Below are positions 1-8,500 of a stretch of DNA of 38,292 nt, one piece after another. The stretch's first letter is position 1. Every line of letters begins with the position of its first letter. Position numbers and translations under genes: made by a program. The notes below the pieces were generated by a model that was not told the DNA's origin, did not search any database, and saw only the letters and a list, made by a program, of their open reading frames with translations. Source of the DNA: Acidilobaceae archaeon (lineage in GTDB: Archaea > Thermoproteota > Thermoprotei_A > Sulfolobales > Acidilobaceae); contig JAPYWV010000007.1 of the NCBI GenBank assembly GCA_028276165.1, positions 1 through 38,292 on the forward strand. The letters are read 5' to 3'.

Positions 1-55
1 AAATCTAAGTAGAAGTGTACGGCTAGCGGAGGGCGCTAGCTCTAGTGGATGCTCG

Positions 56-649
56 ATGCTAATTCGAGATCTATTTAGGATAGGGGGCCACCTTCTACGT
101 GGAGGTCTGGGCGCGGTGCTCTCCATACCATATAACCTAGTTGGAGTCTCGGGGAGGAGGCTCGGGTTAGACGCGTTTTTCTGGACGAGGTTAGACCTTC
201 CGTATAGGAGGGTTCTCCTAGTGAGAGATTCTAGATGGCTTAGTAGGGAGCCTCTAGGTTGTGAACTTAAACCTGAGGTTAGAGTAGAGGATCAGATTAG
301 GGGTTTGACTGAGATAGCTGGTTTCAGTGGGTACTTTGAGGAGGGTAGAAGGGGCATGCCTTTTTCCCCAATGTTGAGGTTAGCCTCCCTCATAGTACCC
401 TATAGGGTTGCGGAGAAGGTGTGGGAGCAGGTTATCGATGCTATGGTTTTAGATGAGGTTGAGATGGCTAGGGTTATAGCTAGGAGGTTGCTAGAGCTAG
501 GTTCTTTGGAGCCATTAGGGGAGGTTTGGTGGTTAAATGTTAGTGTTAGAGATCGGGTTGTGGAGGATAAGGTATTAGGCTATCTATCCAGGGTTGGTAA
601 GGCGTTCTCCTCAAGTCTTGTTGAGGTCGTTAGAATGTGTAGGTGCTAG
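56..649 (+). CDS. Hypothetical protein, 197 aa
   Basis: I do not recognise this protein. It is basic at the N-terminus, has a mildly hydrophobic stretch around residues 10-30 (GGLGAVLSIPYNLVG) and a helical, charged C-terminal half; no catalytic motif is visible. The ATG at 56 is the only standard start in this frame, but the frame stays open to the first base of the window, so the gene could begin further upstream. A purine-rich GGAGGG lies at 28-33, too far from 56 for a normal ribosome binding site. It is followed by a 77-bp gap and a GTPase gene on the same strand; linkage between them is not established. Confidence 0.6.
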   Translation: MLIRDLFRIGGHLLRGGLGAVLSIPYNLVGVSGRRLGLDAFFWTRLDLPYRRVLLVRDSRWLSREPLGCELKPEVRVEDQIRGLTEIAGFSGYFEEGRRGMPFSPMLRLASLIVPYRVAEKVWEQVIDAMVLDEVEMARVIARRLLELGSLEPLGEVWWLNVSVRDRVVEDKVLGYLSRVGKAFSSSLVEVVRMCRC

Positions 650-726
650 AGCTCTCCTATTTCGTTTAAGCCCGTAGGGTCATTTAAGTTAAGGCTACCC
701 TAGTATATAGTGGTGGTGCTGGCCTC

Positions 727-1902
727 GTGCCAGCTAATCTACCTGCCGAGGCTAAGGCTAAGCTTGCTAAGTACAGTGAGGCTAGGACCATTGAGGAGAA
801 GATTAGGGCTCTCGAGGAGTTTATTAGCAGTGTTCCTAAGCATAAGGGTACCGAGAATATAATGTTGTGGGCTAGGAGGAGGCTTGCGGAGCTCCGTGAG
901 GAGCTTGAGCTCAGGAAGAGGAAGAAGGTTGGCGGTGGTGGCCCGCAGTTTTTCGTAGAGAAGGGGGGTGTTGCTCAGGTTGTCCTACTAGGGCCTCCTA
1001 ATGTTGGTAAGAGTAGTATCCTAGCTAGGCTTACCAACGCTAAGCCCGAGATATCACCTTACCCGTTCACCACTAAGACACCGATACCCGGGATGCTGGT
1101 CTACGAGGATGTGCAGATACAGCTTGTGGATACACCTCCCCTAAACCTGGTAGATACAGATAGTAGTTTGAATAACAGGGTTTTAGGGCTGGCTAGGAAC
1201 GCTGACGCTATAGTCCTCGTGTTCAGCGTGGATCTCGTAGACCTAGAGGATGTTGTTAGGAGAACTCTAGACCTACTGGAGGGTAGGGGTATAGTTGTGA
1301 CACGCCTCAAGGGGGTCGTGAGGGTTAGGAGGAGTAGGGGTGTTGAGGGGGTCAAGGTAGTAGGGCCTGGGAGGCTCCTAGGGTTTACAGTAGACGACCT
1401 AGCTAAGCTCCTAGCCAGCTATAGGATCTACAATGCAGTGGTCGAGGTTGAAGGCGATGTCACCCTCGATGATGTGGAGTCAGCCATAATAACATCTAAG
1501 GTTTACAAACCAGCCATAGTCCTAGTTAATAAGATCGACCTAGTGGACGAGCCCGGAGACGTCCTAAAAAGGCTATCAAAAATCATACCAGGAGATGTAC
1601 CCATAGTACCCGTGTCGGCTGAAAGAGGGCTAGGCCTCGAAACCGTAGGCAGGATGGTGTTCGAGAAGCTGGATTTAATAAGAGTTTACACTAAGAGCCC
1701 TAATAAAGAGCCGGACCCAAGACCTCTGGTTGTTAGGAGGGGTGTAACCGTCATAGAGGTTGCCGGGATGGTCCACGCTAGGCTAGCTAAGAACTTCAAA
1801 TACGCTAGGGTATGGGGTAAGAGCGTTAAATACCCAGGCCAGAGGGTTGGGGGAGATCACGTATTAGAGGACGGTGATATCGTGGAAATCCATGCAAGTT
1901 GA
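727..1902 (+). CDS. DRG-family GTPase with C-terminal TGS domain (Obg superfamily)
   Basis: A translation-linked GTPase of the archaeal/eukaryotic DRG branch. Visible motifs are the P-loop GPPNVGKSS (residues 89-97), the G2/switch I threonines in the segment PFTTKTP, the G3 motif DTPP (135-138), G4 NKID (268-271) and a G5-like VSAERG. An N-terminal helical region (residues 1-70, ending in a basic run) precedes the G domain, and the last ~65 residues form a TGS domain as in DRG1/DRG2. Length, 391 aa, is close to the usual 365-400. DRG proteins are known to associate with ribosomes; a role here in translation is inferred from family. Translation starts at GTG 727. The gene ends convergently with the kinase-like gene at 2201. 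Confidence 0.93.
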   Translation: MPANLPAEAKAKLAKYSEARTIEEKIRALEEFISSVPKHKGTENIMLWARRRLAELREELELRKRKKVGGGGPQFFVEKGGVAQVVLLGPPNVGKSSILARLTNAKPEISPYPFTTKTPIPGMLVYEDVQIQLVDTPPLNLVDTDSSLNNRVLGLARNADAIVLVFSVDLVDLEDVVRRTLDLLEGRGIVVTRLKGVVRVRRSRGVEGVKVVGPGRLLGFTVDDLAKLLASYRIYNAVVEVEGDVTLDDVESAIITSKVYKPAIVLVNKIDLVDEPGDVLKRLSKIIPGDVPIVPVSAERGLGLETVGRMVFEKLDLIRVYTKSPNKEPDPRPLVVRRGVTVIEVAGMVHARLAKNFKYARVWGKSVKYPGQRVGGDHVLEDGDIVEIHAS

Positions 1903-2200
1903 GACAAGGGTTTTACCAATCACAGTTAGGGGCAACCCTACTCCCTTCGTCAGGATGGCCCCCAGCATCCCGGGAGTCTTAACTACCATGTTATGAGGAG
2001 TTCATAAGCTCTAGCTGGGGTACAGGATGCCCGGTGCCTGGGGGTTGCTACCCCTAGGCAGGCGGCCCCCTGCCAGCTGAGGAAGCAATACCTCTAGGAT
2101 GTGGATCCAGTAGAGAAATGGAGGGTTTGCCTCTGAACAGACTGATAAACCGCTCGGGGGGCCTGGCGCAAGGCTAGTCCTCCGGGGATGGGGGGCGGGG
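1903..2200. other. GC-rich, hairpin-forming intergenic space between convergent genes
   Basis: No protein-coding frame is convincing on either strand. Bases 2010-2195 are clearly richer in G and C than the flanking genes. The sequence can form a 10-bp stem at 2035-2060 (one G-U pair, six-base loop) and, using some of the same bases, a second stem GGCAGG/CCTGCC at 2057-2074; the two are mutually exclusive. A third small stem GCCT/AGGC is at 2161-2174. Since both flanking genes end here, the structures could be terminators or part of a small RNA. I found no match to the conserved elements of tRNA, RNase P RNA or SRP RNA. Confidence 0.35.
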
Positions 2201-2884
2201 TCACAGTATGTAGCCTATGTAAGGGTATGCTAGGATTACCATTGATGTGAACGCTATGAGTATGTTATCATCTATAGGTCCTACCTCGATCCTCTCAACT
2301 ATAACAGCTACTATTGCTGCTAGGAGCCCGTAGAGTCCAGCGTACATGTAGCCTACGGGTATGCATACGATGGCCATTGCTAGGTTGCCGTACCAGTGTT
2401 TCGTCCTGTAGCCGAATATAGCGTTTCTAACGATCCCTGTAACAGCATCACCGTAGGATATGAATATCGCTGGTAGTACTGCGACGAAGGGGTCAGGGTA
2501 TATGTGCCATAGTATGAAGATGGTTAAACCCCAGGCTAGGACGAAGTTAACCTCGTAGGCGTTATCAGGTGCTTGGAACCAGTAGAGGGGCCTATACCTC
2601 CTAGCTATGGTTAAGAGTACGGCTAAAGCTATGGAGGCTAGGAGTGGGAATAAAGGTGATGTGTACAGGTGTGGGACGAGGATGGCAACCATACCCCCAG
2701 CGAACATGTGTATAAGCTTCCTAGCATAATACCTAGCGGAGTTCTCCGAAATACCTCTTGAGATGAGGATCTTGTAGACGGGTAACGTTGCGAATATAAC
2801 GAGGAGGACGTAGATGGAGAGGAACACCGTGTACAAAGCCTCAGTCCCGTAATCAAGGGGTTCTATGAAGCTTACTACAACCAC
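2201..2884 (-). CDS. Dolichol/phytol kinase-like membrane protein (CTP-dependent lipid kinase family)
   Basis: A polytopic membrane protein with roughly six to seven hydrophobic helices. The segment around residues 143-170 contains GDAVTG followed by a basic, aromatic loop (GYRTKHWYGN), matching the CTP-binding region of the dolichol kinase/phytol kinase/phosphatidate cytidylyltransferase superfamily, although the usual SxEGS is replaced by WYGN. A second conserved acidic patch, RIEVGPIDDN, lies near the C-terminus, as in SEC59/VTE5-type kinases. The likely role is CTP-dependent phosphorylation of a polyprenol or isoprenoid alcohol for archaeal lipid or glycan carriers; the substrate is not readable. 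The start is GTG 2884, with an A/T-rich promoter element (TTTAAAAATA) about 40 bases upstream. The length of 227 aa is usual for archaeal members. Confidence 0.75.
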   Translation of the reverse strand: MVVVSFIEPLDYGTEALYTVFLSIYVLLVIFATLPVYKILISRGISENSARYYARKLIHMFAGGMVAILVPHLYTSPLFPLLASIALAVLLTIARRYRPLYWFQAPDNAYEVNFVLAWGLTIFILWHIYPDPFVAVLPAIFISYGDAVTGIVRNAIFGYRTKHWYGNLAMAIVCIPVGYMYAGLYGLLAAIVAVIVERIEVGPIDDNILIAFTSMVILAYPYIGYIL

Positions 2885-3064
2885 CTTAACACCACCGACT
2901 CTACAGCCGTGTACCCTTAGGTATTTTTAAATTTTAATGGTAACGGTGGATGAGAGGAGCTCGCCTCCCGGATTCCTCCTCATTATATCAGGTAAGTTAA
3001 GCTAGCTCATCGCTCCCTTTCTGCACTTTCCATCTTACGGTTTTAAATCTTTAGTATTAGAGTG

Positions 3065-4009
3065 CTACTCTTTCGAAACGCTCTCACAGAGTGTTGATTC
3101 CCCTACGCTCCTTACCAGTAGTGTTATCCCTATTATCAGCCCTGCTAGCTTGGATAGTTTTGGTTTAACTGTTGCCACACTATCGGCTTCAGCTCTCAGA
3201 TCCTCTGCCTGCTTTAAGGCCATTGTTATTCTTCTGCTACTCTTATTCGATAGCCCTCCGAACGCCTCCAATAGTACTGTTTTAAGCTTTCTTATCAAAT
3301 CCTCTGGGGTCTCGTCGAGCTTTAAAAGCTCCTCGTATACGTGCTCTAGCATGTGGGGGATTATTGTTAGAGGTGTAGCTACACTAGGGTCTATGGAGTC
3401 GGCTTCACATATGGTTAGCCCATGTTTCCTGAGGGTTCTACCTATTGTTCTAGCTAGATCCTCTGCCTCACTAGCAAGCCTTCTAATGACATCAGGGTTA
3501 ACGGGTTTCTTTTTAGCCTGCTCTATCACATCCATTAGCTCCTGTATCTTAGCATTGTATTGTTTGATGAGCCTTAGGGGGGTTTCAGGCTCGACTCCAT
3601 CAAAGGAGATTACTATCTCGTTAAACCCCATGTTAACACTCTTAACCTTAGGATGCTTTTTAGCCTCGTCGACGAGCTTTAATACAACGTCGGATGGCTC
3701 GCTTTGAGGTAGCTGGGCAATAAACCTCTTATAGCCCTTAACGTACAAGCAGTCGATGAGAGGTGTTAAACCAGTTTCTACAAGATGCTGGGGTAACCTT
3801 AACCTTATAGTCTCAGCTATCTGAACCATGTTAGAGTCCGGTGGGAATATCTTCAGGTGACTACCCTCATCAACTATGATAAGAGTGTCCCCGACATCCA
3901 AACCAATCTTCCTAGCCCAGGACTTGGGCAGAGTTATTATCAAGCTGGACCCTCCTAGTTTCTGAACACGCCTCTTGATAATGTTAACGCTCAACCTCCA
4001 ACACCACAC
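3065..4009 (-). CDS. AbrB/SpoVT N-terminal domain fused to PhoU-like helical domain
   Basis: Residues 8-55 form a SpoVT/AbrB swapped-hairpin DNA-binding domain (KRRVQKLGGSSLIITLPKSW, then a glycine-hydrophobic GLDVGDTLIIV strand). The rest is largely helical and resembles one PhoU repeat, with E/D residues spaced along helices. This architecture is common in archaea, annotated as phosphate uptake regulator, but no pst or pho gene is nearby, so the regulated process is unknown. The frame's first start is GTG 4009, yet a TATA box (TTATAAATA at 4013-4021) lies only a few bases upstream. Transcription should start near 3990, which argues that the true start is the TTG at 3994 on a leaderless mRNA. 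Confidence 0.82.
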   Translation of the reverse strand: MWCWRLSVNIIKRRVQKLGGSSLIITLPKSWARKIGLDVGDTLIIVDEGSHLKIFPPDSNMVQIAETIRLRLPQHLVETGLTPLIDCLYVKGYKRFIAQLPQSEPSDVVLKLVDEAKKHPKVKSVNMGFNEIVISFDGVEPETPLRLIKQYNAKIQELMDVIEQAKKKPVNPDVIRRLASEAEDLARTIGRTLRKHGLTICEADSIDPSVATPLTIIPHMLEHVYEELLKLDETPEDLIRKLKTVLLEAFGGLSNKSSRRITMALKQAEDLRAEADSVATVKPKLSKLAGLIIGITLLVRSVGESTLCESVSKE

Positions 4010-4012
4010 ACT

Positions 4013-4021
4013 TATTTATAA
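4013..4021 (-). promoter_or_regulatory. TATA box of the AbrB-PhoU gene
   Basis: TTATAAATA read on the minus strand. Its centre is about 26 bases upstream of 3990, which places the transcript start at or next to the TTG codon at 3994 rather than upstream of GTG 4009. Confidence 0.55.
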
Positions 4022-4123
4022 CATAAAACGAGCCTTAAATATCTTTAACAGAGTTAAAGAAGGCTCCCATGTCCGCCCCCTGCTAACTATCAGACACCGC
4101 TGTGGGTCAAACCCTAGTGTGTA

Positions 4124-4450
4124 TTAGCTGGAACCGATCCTCGCAGGCCTCGGCCGAGCCATAAAGTCGTGGGGGTTCTCATCCGGGTATAGGTGCTTCT
4201 AGGTAAGCTCTCCTCCTACAATCTCCTCCCTGTGGTTCCATCGTCCACGCATGTAACCCTTAAGACTGCTCTACCTCTCGAAGCCGCCATTAGCCTACTC
4301 GCCACGGTTAGATTGCTTAGAGACTGTAGCTTACAGCCTCTCCTCAGTAAACGGATTAACTGATCTTGAGCTACCGTTCCAGTAGGTGTAATGCCTTAGG
4401 CTAAAACCATAAAGTATCCTCAAGTACCGAGCATCCAGGCGTTTTTGCAC
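4124..4450 (-). pseudogene. Possible decayed coding sequence, function unknown
   Basis: The 540-bp space between 4009 and 4550 holds no intact gene. On the minus strand, three consecutive frames give plausible protein text one after another. Frame A runs from GTG 4450 to a TAA at 4331 (40 codons incl. stop, containing LRILYGFSLRHYTYWNGSS). Frame B is open from 4395 to a TAG at 4216 (contains NLTVASRLMAASRGRAVL and RVTCVDDG). Frame C runs from 4198 to a TAA at 4124 (contains LYPDENPHDFMARPRPARI). Read together they could be one gene broken by at least two frameshifts or stops. An A/T-rich promoter-like element lies near 4475-4492. I do not recognise the family, and open frames of this size can arise by chance. 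Confidence 0.3.
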
Positions 4451-4549
4451 CGGTGATCATGAGGGTTCAGAGGTGTTTTAAATTAATGAAGTAGTGGTTG
4501 TCTCCAAGGCTAGGGAGCTTGGGTTCTAACCTCTCCTAGGATGACGGGT

Positions 4550-5503
4550 TTAGGAGTGCATATCTAGTAGTTCCTCCTCACCGCCTTTCTCCACAGCCTT
4601 GCATGTCATTTTTAATGCTATTTGGTCGATAAACCCTATGGATCTAGGTTTGCTTATTGTCGTATCTATCTCTACGATCACGCTAGTCCCTAGATCGTCA
4701 ACACCCCTTATCTTATCCTTTATGACCCCTGTATCCGGCTCTACAGGTATTATGGGCATTACGTAGAGTTTCTCCCTACTACCACTTGTCTCTACTGCTC
4801 CCCCCACCAGTATTATGGGTAATCCTGTCTCCTTGCTTCTTGTTAGGAGGAAGCTAGCCTCCGTCTCTAGGTCCATCGAGAAGGTGTTAGGCCCCACCTG
4901 TTTTATCCCTCCTAGGAAGGGTGATTGGTATGGGAGGGCGAAGCCTAACACTAGGTTGGCCCCCCCTAGTTGCATTACCCTGAATAGCTCCGGGTATGCT
5001 ATATCATCTTCTACGAAGACACCTATTGTAGTGTCGAGCTTATCAAAGCGTATTAGACCTGGAAGCTTCCCACTACTTATCCCGGCTTCTTCTTCATGTC
5101 TACTTAAACTAACCTTCCTATACCTTCCTATAATCTCTCCTTCCGGCGATGTTGCTATAACTGTTAGGTATATCTTGGGCCCGGCTCTCTCTATTATAGG
5201 TCCTCCTACTATGAACACCTTGTACTCGGAGCTCCACCTAGCTATTGTTGAGGCCGTGCTGGAGTGCTTCAATCTAGCAATGTTGGTGGTTATCCTCTCA
5301 GCGTTATTCCACACGAACCTTCTAACCTTACTTTGATCGTAGACCGAGAGGGGGCCTGTGAAGGGGTATGCTGGTAGCACGACGATGTTAACGTAGTCGT
5401 GCTCCTTTAAAAGCCTTGCTATAGCCTCCTCCAGCTTCTTAGCATTACTCCTCTTAGCGTCAAGCCTGATCTTCTCGTATATGATCCCCATCGCCACCTT
5501 CAT
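4550..5503 (-). CDS. Nitrilase-superfamily fold protein lacking the catalytic Glu and Cys
   Basis: The 317-aa chain follows the carbon-nitrogen hydrolase fold: an N-terminal strand-helix (MKVAMGIIYE), a VVLPAYPFTG segment at the first catalytic site, RYRKVSLS at the lysine site, and GVFVEDDIAYPELFR at the nucleophile elbow. In active enzymes these read PE....G, YRK and (I/V)CYD..(F/Y)PE. Here Glu is Ala, the Lys is kept, and the nucleophilic Cys is Glu. The protein should therefore not hydrolyse amides or nitriles by the usual route; a ligand-binding or structural role is an inference. ATG 5503 has a GGAGAGGT ribosome site and lies 3 bases after the reverse gyrase stop, so the two are co-transcribed. 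Confidence 0.8.
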   Translation of the reverse strand: MKVAMGIIYEKIRLDAKRSNAKKLEEAIARLLKEHDYVNIVVLPAYPFTGPLSVYDQSKVRRFVWNNAERITTNIARLKHSSTASTIARWSSEYKVFIVGGPIIERAGPKIYLTVIATSPEGEIIGRYRKVSLSRHEEEAGISSGKLPGLIRFDKLDTTIGVFVEDDIAYPELFRVMQLGGANLVLGFALPYQSPFLGGIKQVGPNTFSMDLETEASFLLTRSKETGLPIILVGGAVETSGSREKLYVMPIIPVEPDTGVIKDKIRGVDDLGTSVIVEIDTTISKPRSIGFIDQIALKMTCKAVEKGGEEELLDMHS

Positions 5504-5506
5504 ATG

Positions 5507-8500
5507 CTAAACCTCTCCCATGAGCACCATCCTAGCTTTCCCGAGACACTCCCTAAGCCTATCTGGAACCTCTACACCTGCCTTACTCTCATTAAGCATA
5601 ACAAGCCTTATAGGGAGGGAGAGTCCCTCCACCTCACTGTAGATACCCCCTAGAACCTCGATCCAATCCATCCTACCCTCCTCAACAGCGTCCATGAGCT
5701 TCTCTAGAATCCTAGTCCTCTCCTCTGATACAAGCTGTGGAACCCTCCTCAGGTGGCTAGCGAGGTATCCGTACTCGTCCTCAGAGGCTTCAGCCAGCAC
5801 CTTCGTCAGGAATCTGAAGACATACCTCCCCCTCCTACTAGCTACAATATACCCCCTCTTACCCTTCAAGGGTATAATGTACCTTCTCCTACGTAGTGTT
5901 TCAACTATCTTAGCATAAGTACTAGGCCTCCCAATACCCCTAGCCTTCATCTCCTCAACAAGCTCCCCCTCGGTGTAGGGTGGCTTAGCTCTAATCCTTC
6001 TAGCAGAGACTCTAACCGTTAGAGGGCCTGGCTTAAGGGGCTCCTCTACTCTCACGCTAGGCCAGAGTATTGTGAAGCCCCTGCTCACATCATCGTCGGC
6101 TTTGAAACCCACTATCCTTGAATGCCTCAACTTATAACCCCCTATGTCTATCTCGTACGTTACTCTAACCACATTAGCCTCCTTCATTTGACTAGCAATG
6201 AACCTCCTGAATATCATATCGTAGAGTTTAAGATGCCTCTGTGTCAGCCTCCCCGGGAGCTCGATAGCACCCTCCTCTAGGAGTAGCTGGAGTGTGCCTG
6301 CATCTATGGGCTTGACGGGTCTTATAGCCTCATGTGCTCCACCCTCACCCCACCTACGTGGCTTGTAGAGGGTTGAAGCTAGATCTCCAAACCTACCCTT
6401 AAGGTACTCCCTAGCAACCTCTAAACCCCTATCGCTAACCCTCGTGGAATCCGTCCTATGGTATGTTATGAGACCCCACTCGAATAGGTCCTGGGCTATC
6501 CTCATAGTCTCAGGGGCTCCCATGCCGAGTAGCCTACTAGCATCAGCTATCATGGCATCAGTAGTGTATGGTGGCGGCGGGTTCACCACATCATCCTCCC
6601 TTGAAACCTCCCTTACGCTGATCTCAACCCCCTCTCCCTTCCTAGCAGCCCTCTTAAGCTCGCCTCCAAGCACGGGGGGGATCTCATCCTCTCTTAATAC
6701 AAGAAGGCGAGCGCCATTGTGGAGTATGGTGTAGACGTTGATGGGCTTCTTAGACTCCTCATACCTCTCAACAACCCATCCCAGTGTTGGTGTTTGAACT
6801 CTCCCAGCACTTAGGTTGAAGTTGTACTTCTCAGAACATCCTTCAATCTCAGCGTACACCCCCTTAACCCTCATTTCCTCACAGTAGCTGGGCCAGAAGT
6901 AGCACCAGAGTAGTGGTGATAGTGTGAAGCCAATCCACCTATCCTCAATCCTCCTAACCAGCTGGGCTTCCACAAGCTTCTCATTAATGCCCCTCCGCTC
7001 TCTTAAAGCATCCTCTAGAGCCCTTAGTAGGGCTGTCCTAGTAACCTCGTGGAACTCAAGCCTGTAGATGTTCTTGTTGAATGGTTTTAGTAGAAGTGCT
7101 ATATCCCATCCTATCTTCTCCCCCTCCGTGTCGGGATCCGTCCCCACTAGCACCATATCGACCTCCCATGCAACTCTCCTCAAATCCTCTATTATGTTGA
7201 GTGAATCCCTGATCATTGGACCGCCACATCTGGGGCACGTACTCCTATCATCTGTGAACTGGTGGCCGCAGTTAAGGCACCTCTTTATGCTAGAGAATAC
7301 TGGGATGAAGAATCTACCCCCGTTACCTCTAGCTAGGAGAACCCCGAACATGTCGCCCTCGACTAAGCCGCCTAGGCTCTCCGGTATATCGTTCTCTAAA
7401 GCTCTGGGAACCAAGTCGAATACATGGCCTCCACTAGCGGCTATAGATAGGGTTAGGTTGTGTATTGTAACCTCGTAAACCCTAAGACCTCCGGGGAACA
7501 CCCTCACGCTTGGTTGGCCGAAGAAGGATGCTATGGTTCTAGCCTTGTTAGGAGACTCGACTACGAGTAGAGCTGATTTAACAAGCTCTCCTACAACGAT
7601 CTTACCTTCTAGGATCCTCGAGACCTTCTCTCTATCCTCCTCTATCTCTTTTATAAGGTTATCTACAAAACTATCGGTTTCTATGTCCTCTATCTCCCTC
7701 CACTCTATATCAGCTATGGTTCTACCCCTCTCCATTAGGCCTCTGAAGACGTTCATGTTATCTACGACTACTACGCTGAACCCCTTCGTTATACCACCTG
7801 CGTAAAGCCTGCTCGTCCTACCACTAGCTTGTATGTACGTAGCGATATCAGCTACTAGAAGGTACCTCCTCCCATCCTCGACTATAACACCCACATCGTT
7901 TCTAGCCTCTAGCTCCCTCCAAACATCCTCATCCTCTAGAGCTCTTCTAGCGAAGTTGTAGGCCTCAGCTAGTATCCTAGCACTCCTCCCCCCGCTCTCC
8001 ACATCCCCTTCTAGAACCTTATCTGTTAGGAATTGTAGGTATGCTGGGCTGAACCTCCTAATCATCCTCCTTATCTCGGCTAGATACCTTCTAGCACTTT
8101 CAGCCACATCATTCACCTTAACCTCTGATAGTAGCGAGAGGATCCTCACAAGCCTGGTTGGATGCGGTTCTCCTATATCAGCTGAGAATTTATGTCTAGG
8201 GACTCCAGCGAATACAGCGTATTTAACCCTCCTAGGTAGGTCTATGCCTCTAACGAGAGCCCCATAGTAGTTAGCCACCCCTACTAGGACGTCCACCTCG
8301 CCGTCGATGAACTCACGTAGGACCCTGAAGGGGGTTCTAGCGTGGTAGGCTTTAGCGTTAACCCCAGCATTCCTGAGGAGTTCTGCTAGCCTCTCAGCAC
8401 CCTCAATACCCTGATCTAATGGCACGTAGACTAGGGTTCCAGAGCCGAGTCTCTTAACAATCCTTACAACCTCCTCCTCAACACTACCCCTTGGGATCAC

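Noticed and set aside
2010-2195. RNase P RNA or SRP RNA
   Set aside because: GAGGAAG and ACAGAC-like strings are present, but they do not pair as the conserved P4 elements, and no SRP domain signature is visible.
7068-7478. Plus-strand open frame inside reverse gyrase
   Set aside because: Antisense shadow of a gene with all catalytic motifs; Ser/Pro-rich low-quality translation. Other long opposite-strand frames (8811-9230, 23694-24089, 36580-37221, 3150-3707, 4815-5336) were left out for the same reason.
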